Origin: an uncultured Chitinophagaceae bacterium
Lineage (GTDB): Bacteria; Bacteroidota; Bacteroidia; Chitinophagales; Chitinophagaceae
Length of the DNA stretch: 9,527 nucleotides
Assembly: GCA_946885335.1 (NCBI GenBank)
Contig: CAMPGG010000118.1
Location: 1-9,527, forward strand
Reading direction: 5' to 3'
Part shown: piece after piece, positions 7,420 to 9,527 of the stretch
How the letters are laid out: each line of letters starts with the position of its first letter
Numbering within the stretch: the first letter of the stretch is position 1
Notes under the pieces: generated by a model
The model's input: the letters and a program-made list of their open reading frames with translations, nothing else
Database searches by the model: none
What the model was told of the DNA's origin: nothing
Translations under genes and position numbers: made by a program

Positions 7420-7427
7420 CAAAGGTA
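7420..7427 (-). promoter_or_regulatory. Candidate alaS promoter -7 element (TACCTTTG)
   Basis: The minus strand reads TACCTTTG, an exact TAnnTTTG match in the alaS/M23 divergent region. It would give a transcription start near 7414 and a leader of about 70 bases. No clear -33 TTG lies 17-23 bases upstream. No T-box or other tRNA-sensing fold is evident in the short leader. Confidence 0.45.
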
Positions 7428-7481
7428 AAAGATTCACACTGCATTTGTACCCAGGGAAATCCAGGATAACAGGCTGGCTGA

Positions 7482-8453
7482 ATGAAGAAAATCAAATATT
7501 ACTATAATACCAATACGCTCCGGTATGAAAAACTGGAAACACCATTGCGGGTCAAACTGCTTCGTGTATTTGCCTTCCTGGCCACGGCCCTTGTAACATC
7601 AGCTATCATTTCTTATTTCGCCTTTCAGTTTGTCGGCTCACCGAACGAACGCTTACTTCATTTGGAAAATCAAAGATTGAATGATCAATTTGAAGAAGTG
7701 GATAAAGAATTAAAAGGATTAAAACAGCAAATGGCTGAATTGGAAAACAGGGATAACTCAGTTTACCGGGCCATTTTTGAAGCCAATCCTATACCTGACA
7801 GTGCTAGAGTTGCGGCATTGGAAAAACAAAAAGAGATTGCCACTGTAGAAAGAATGAGCAGCAATCAACTGGTGTCATCCATTTTTGCATCACTTAATAC
7901 ATTAGGTAACCGGGTTGCGGCACAAAAAAAATCATACGAGGAAATTGTTAACCTGATGAAGAATAAAGAAGCATTGCTTGCAGCCACACCGGCTATTCAA
8001 CCAGTGTCTAATAAAGATCTCGGCCGCATTGCTTCTGGTTTTGGTTATCGCATTGATCCCATTTATAAAACCATCAAACTTCATGCAGGACTTGATTTTA
8101 CAGGACCTACCGGTACACCAATATATGCAACGGCCGATGGAACCGTAAAGACCGCTAATTTTAGCAACAGTGGTTATGGTAATCATGTAATTATTAATCA
8201 TGGTTATGGTTATGAAACTTTATATGGTCATATGTCGAAAATAAAATCGAGAAATGGACAGAAAGTAAAACGTGGAGAAGTGATTGGTTATATCGGCAGC
8301 ACAGGAAAATCTACAGGTCCGCATTTGCATTATGAAGTAAGAAAGAACGGTCAAAAAATTGACCCGGTTTATTTCTTTTATAATGATCTTACACCCGAGC
8401 AGTTTGACAGGATGTTAAAACAAGCTGCAGCCTCCAACCAAAGCCTGGATTAA
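7482..8453 (+). CDS. Membrane-anchored M23 (LytM-type) peptidoglycan endopeptidase
   Basis: This is a zinc metallopeptidase expected to cut peptide cross-links in peptidoglycan on the periplasmic side of the inner membrane. The 323 residues comprise a short basic cytoplasmic segment (1-25, with YYYNTNTLRYEK), one membrane helix (about 28-50), a coiled coil (about 55-92), a block RDNSVYRAIFEANPIPDSAR (90-109) that I recall as typical of Bacteroidota homologues, a second helical stretch (about 112-165), and the M23 domain (about 180-297). All catalytic and zinc residues are present: H201 and D205 in HAGLD, H250 in LYGHMS, and H281/H283 in GPHLHYEV. It is therefore probably an active enzyme and not a degenerate EnvC/NlpD-type activator. 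The N-terminus has no cleavage site, so it should stay anchored. The ATG at 7482 is chosen because it gives the whole conserved N-terminus. It is divergent from alaS and 71 bases upstream of the MerR-type gene on the same strand, so co-transcription is plausible. Confidence 0.95.
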   Translation: MKKIKYYYNTNTLRYEKLETPLRVKLLRVFAFLATALVTSAIISYFAFQFVGSPNERLLHLENQRLNDQFEEVDKELKGLKQQMAELENRDNSVYRAIFEANPIPDSARVAALEKQKEIATVERMSSNQLVSSIFASLNTLGNRVAAQKKSYEEIVNLMKNKEALLAATPAIQPVSNKDLGRIASGFGYRIDPIYKTIKLHAGLDFTGPTGTPIYATADGTVKTANFSNSGYGNHVIINHGYGYETLYGHMSKIKSRNGQKVKRGEVIGYIGSTGKSTGPHLHYEVRKNGQKIDPVYFFYNDLTPEQFDRMLKQAAASNQSLD

Positions 8454-8482
8454 AAAGGGCTTGAATTTTGTGTGGATAACGA

Positions 8483-8517
8483 GGTAAAATTAAAATTCAG
8501 TTATTCGTAATTTTACC
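8483..8517. repeat. Perfect 10-bp inverted repeat directly before the MerR gene
   Basis: GGTAAAATTA (8483-8492) and TAATTTTACC (8508-8517) are exact reverse complements separated by 15 bases. The right arm ends seven bases before the ATG at 8525. It could be an operator, for example for autoregulation by the DNA-binding protein encoded next door, or an mRNA hairpin limiting translation of that gene. It lacks a following U-run and a GC-rich stem, so it is a poor terminator for the M23 gene. Confidence 0.55.
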
Positions 8518-8524
8518 ATGCAAT

Positions 8525-9070
8525 ATGCAAAAGCCATTTACCCAAATAACATTTGATTTCACCTCGCCGGAAATAGAAAAAGAGGAAAAACATGTTTCGC
8601 CAGCACTAGATGAAAACATCCAGGAGGTAAATGAAACCGATATATCCGTTGCAGAAGAAACAGAACAGGTAAAATCAAAAACGCAAAAACCAAGGGGAAG
8701 AAGATCTTTAAAAGATACAGCTGCGGATGATTTGCAAATACCTACAGATGATATTTTATTCCAGAAGTTGTACTACCCCATTGGTGAAGTAGCCGATATG
8801 TTTCGGGTAAACCAGTCTTTGTTAAGATATTGGGAAGCAGAATTTGACATACTGAAACCTAAAAAAAATGGAAAGGGTGACCGGTTTTTCAGGGCGCAGG
8901 ATATTAAACATCTCCAATTAATACATGACCTGCTGCGACGCAGAAAATTTACGATAGAAGGTGCCAAAACCTTTATCAAAAACAATAAACAACACGATGA
9001 ACAATTTGATATGATCCGTTCACTGGAAAAGATCAAATCCTTCCTGCTGGAATTGAAAGCCAGCCTCTGA
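8525..9070 (+). CDS. Small MerR-type winged-helix DNA-binding protein
   Basis: A probable transcription regulator or nucleoid-associated DNA-binding protein of 181 residues. Residues 1-75 are acidic, low in complexity and probably disordered, with a basic KPRGRRSL patch (55-62) resembling an AT-hook. Residues about 83-152 form a MerR winged helix-turn-helix: YYPIGEVADMF leads into the recognition helix with VNQSLLRYWEAEF, then the wing (KKNGKGDRFF) and AQDIKHLQLIHDLLRRRKFTIEGAKTFI. Residues 160-179 form a short helix that may serve in dimerisation. There is no cysteine and no effector domain, so it is not a metal or drug sensor of the classic type. Proteins of this form are, from memory, common in Bacteroidota next to this M23 peptidase; the target genes are unknown. 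The ATG at 8525 gives the long frame. An ATG at 8518 in another frame opens only 12 codons. No strong TAnnTTTG is visible in the 71-base gap, so it may depend on the M23 promoter. Confidence 0.92.
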   Translation: MQKPFTQITFDFTSPEIEKEEKHVSPALDENIQEVNETDISVAEETEQVKSKTQKPRGRRSLKDTAADDLQIPTDDILFQKLYYPIGEVADMFRVNQSLLRYWEAEFDILKPKKNGKGDRFFRAQDIKHLQLIHDLLRRRKFTIEGAKTFIKNNKQHDEQFDMIRSLEKIKSFLLELKASL

Positions 9071-9153
9071 TTTATTGTTTCAACTTTAACACCGGCCAGC
9101 TTCTTCTAAAAAAATCCTTTTTTATTTTTACAGGCATCTTAAATATTTTCAAC

Positions 9154-9527
9154 ATGAAGAAAAGTTTACTGATCCTTACCTTATTAATCAGTGTCCATTT
9201 TGCCTTTGCGCAACCGCATTATGAAATTATTCATGAAGCGAATGGGCCATCCATTTTGAAAGGATTAATATCATTTGAAGACATTAACAAAAACGGGCAT
9301 GCCGAATGGTTTGCGGCTAACCAACAGGGTTATACACCAAATGCGCTGGCGGTAGAAGCATTAAAAAAGCATGGATCATCTATTCATATCATTGCTTTTG
9401 TAGGTACCTGGTGCGATGATTCTAAATATATTCTTCCAAAATTTTACAGTTTAATACAAGCCGCTTCTTTTCCACAGCATAAAATTTCTCTTATTGGCAC
9501 TGACAGGAATAAGAAAACACACAGCTA
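9154..9527 (+). CDS. Exported thioredoxin-fold protein with a CxxS site, 3' end outside window
   Basis: The frame opens at the ATG at 9154 and remains open for 124 full codons to the window edge, where two bases (TA) of the next codon remain. Residues 1-19 are a Sec signal peptide (KKSLLILTLLISVHFAFAQ), so the protein is exported. The centre (HIIAFVGTWCDDSKYILPKFYSL, quoted here as GTWCDDS at 84-90) is placed and flanked like a thioredoxin active site: a beta strand, then WCxx, then a helix with a proline. ISLIGTDRNKK follows as the next strand and turn. The second active-site cysteine is replaced by serine (C87, S90). Such CxxS proteins usually cannot complete a normal dithiol cycle and may act as a monothiol, isomerase-like or binding protein; which applies here is inference. 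The cis-proline region would lie beyond the edge. The gene is 83 bases after the MerR gene; TATTTTTA at 9123-9130 is a one-mismatch -7 element, too weak to call. Confidence 0.8.
   Translation, partial: MKKSLLILTLLISVHFAFAQPHYEIIHEANGPSILKGLISFEDINKNGHAEWFAANQQGYTPNALAVEALKKHGSSIHIIAFVGTWCDDSKYILPKFYSLIQAASFPQHKISLIGTDRNKKTHS

Noticed and set aside
7224..7469. Plus-strand open frame of 81 codons spanning the alaS start and the divergent promoter region
   Set aside because: Its first half is antisense to conserved alaS codons and the rest crosses both candidate promoters. The product resembles no protein family I know.
8441..8462. Possible terminator after the M23 gene (AAGCC with GGCTT, then GAATTTTG)
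   Set aside because: The stem is only five base pairs with a 12-base loop that includes the stop codon; too weak to call.
9047..9065. GCTGG/CCAGC hairpin at the end of the MerR gene
   Set aside because: It is a five-pair stem inside the coding sequence with no U-run after it, so it is not supported as a terminator.
1..9527. A defence island, mobile element, CRISPR array or other new accessory system
   Set aside because: All recognisable genes are housekeeping or envelope genes in normal arrangement; I found no transposase, integrase, terminal repeats, spaced direct repeats or tRNA attachment site.

Overview
The window looks like ordinary chromosomal DNA from a member of the Bacteroidota, most likely a Chitinophagaceae-type relative; that family-level guess rests on protein style only. 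The evidence is low to moderate GC, no Shine-Dalgarno motifs before starts, several good matches to the Bacteroidota promoter element TAnnTTTG, a DUF4369/TlpA-type lipoprotein, the distinctive membrane-anchored M23 peptidase whose cytoplasmic N-terminus begins with a YYYNTNTLRYE-like stretch, and the small MerR-type protein beside it.

Layout: (1) positions 26-694, plus strand, a secreted protein of unknown function. (2) A hairpin at 693-729 lies between it and the convergent gene that follows and could stop transcription from both sides. (3) From 750 to 7342 four genes lie on the minus strand. Read in their own direction they are alaS (alanyl-tRNA synthetase), a periplasmic double-PDZ protein, gatB (amidotransferase subunit B) and a TlpA-like thioredoxin lipoprotein. 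A strong hairpin (3497-3533) separates the PDZ gene from gatB, and the PDZ gene has its own candidate promoter set inside inverted repeats. (4) From 7343 to 7481 is a compact divergent promoter region serving alaS leftward and the M23 peptidase rightward. (5) From 7482 the plus strand carries the M23 peptidase, a MerR-type DNA-binding protein preceded by a perfect 10-bp inverted repeat, and the start of an exported thioredoxin-fold protein that runs off the right edge.

Functionally there are two themes. AlaS and GatB both serve aminoacyl-tRNA supply. The other products, apart from the MerR-type regulator, appear to act outside the cytoplasm: murein hydrolysis, disulfide/thiol chemistry and PDZ-mediated binding. 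I see no mobile element, CRISPR array, tRNA, rRNA, phage gene or defence module, and no gene-free stretch longer than about 140 bases. Nothing here amounts to a clear new system. The best leads are two regulatory dyads (upstream of the PDZ gene and of the MerR gene), the unusual MerR protein with an AT-hook-like tail, the protease-less PDZ protein, the CxxS thioredoxin-like protein and the orphan secreted protein at the left.
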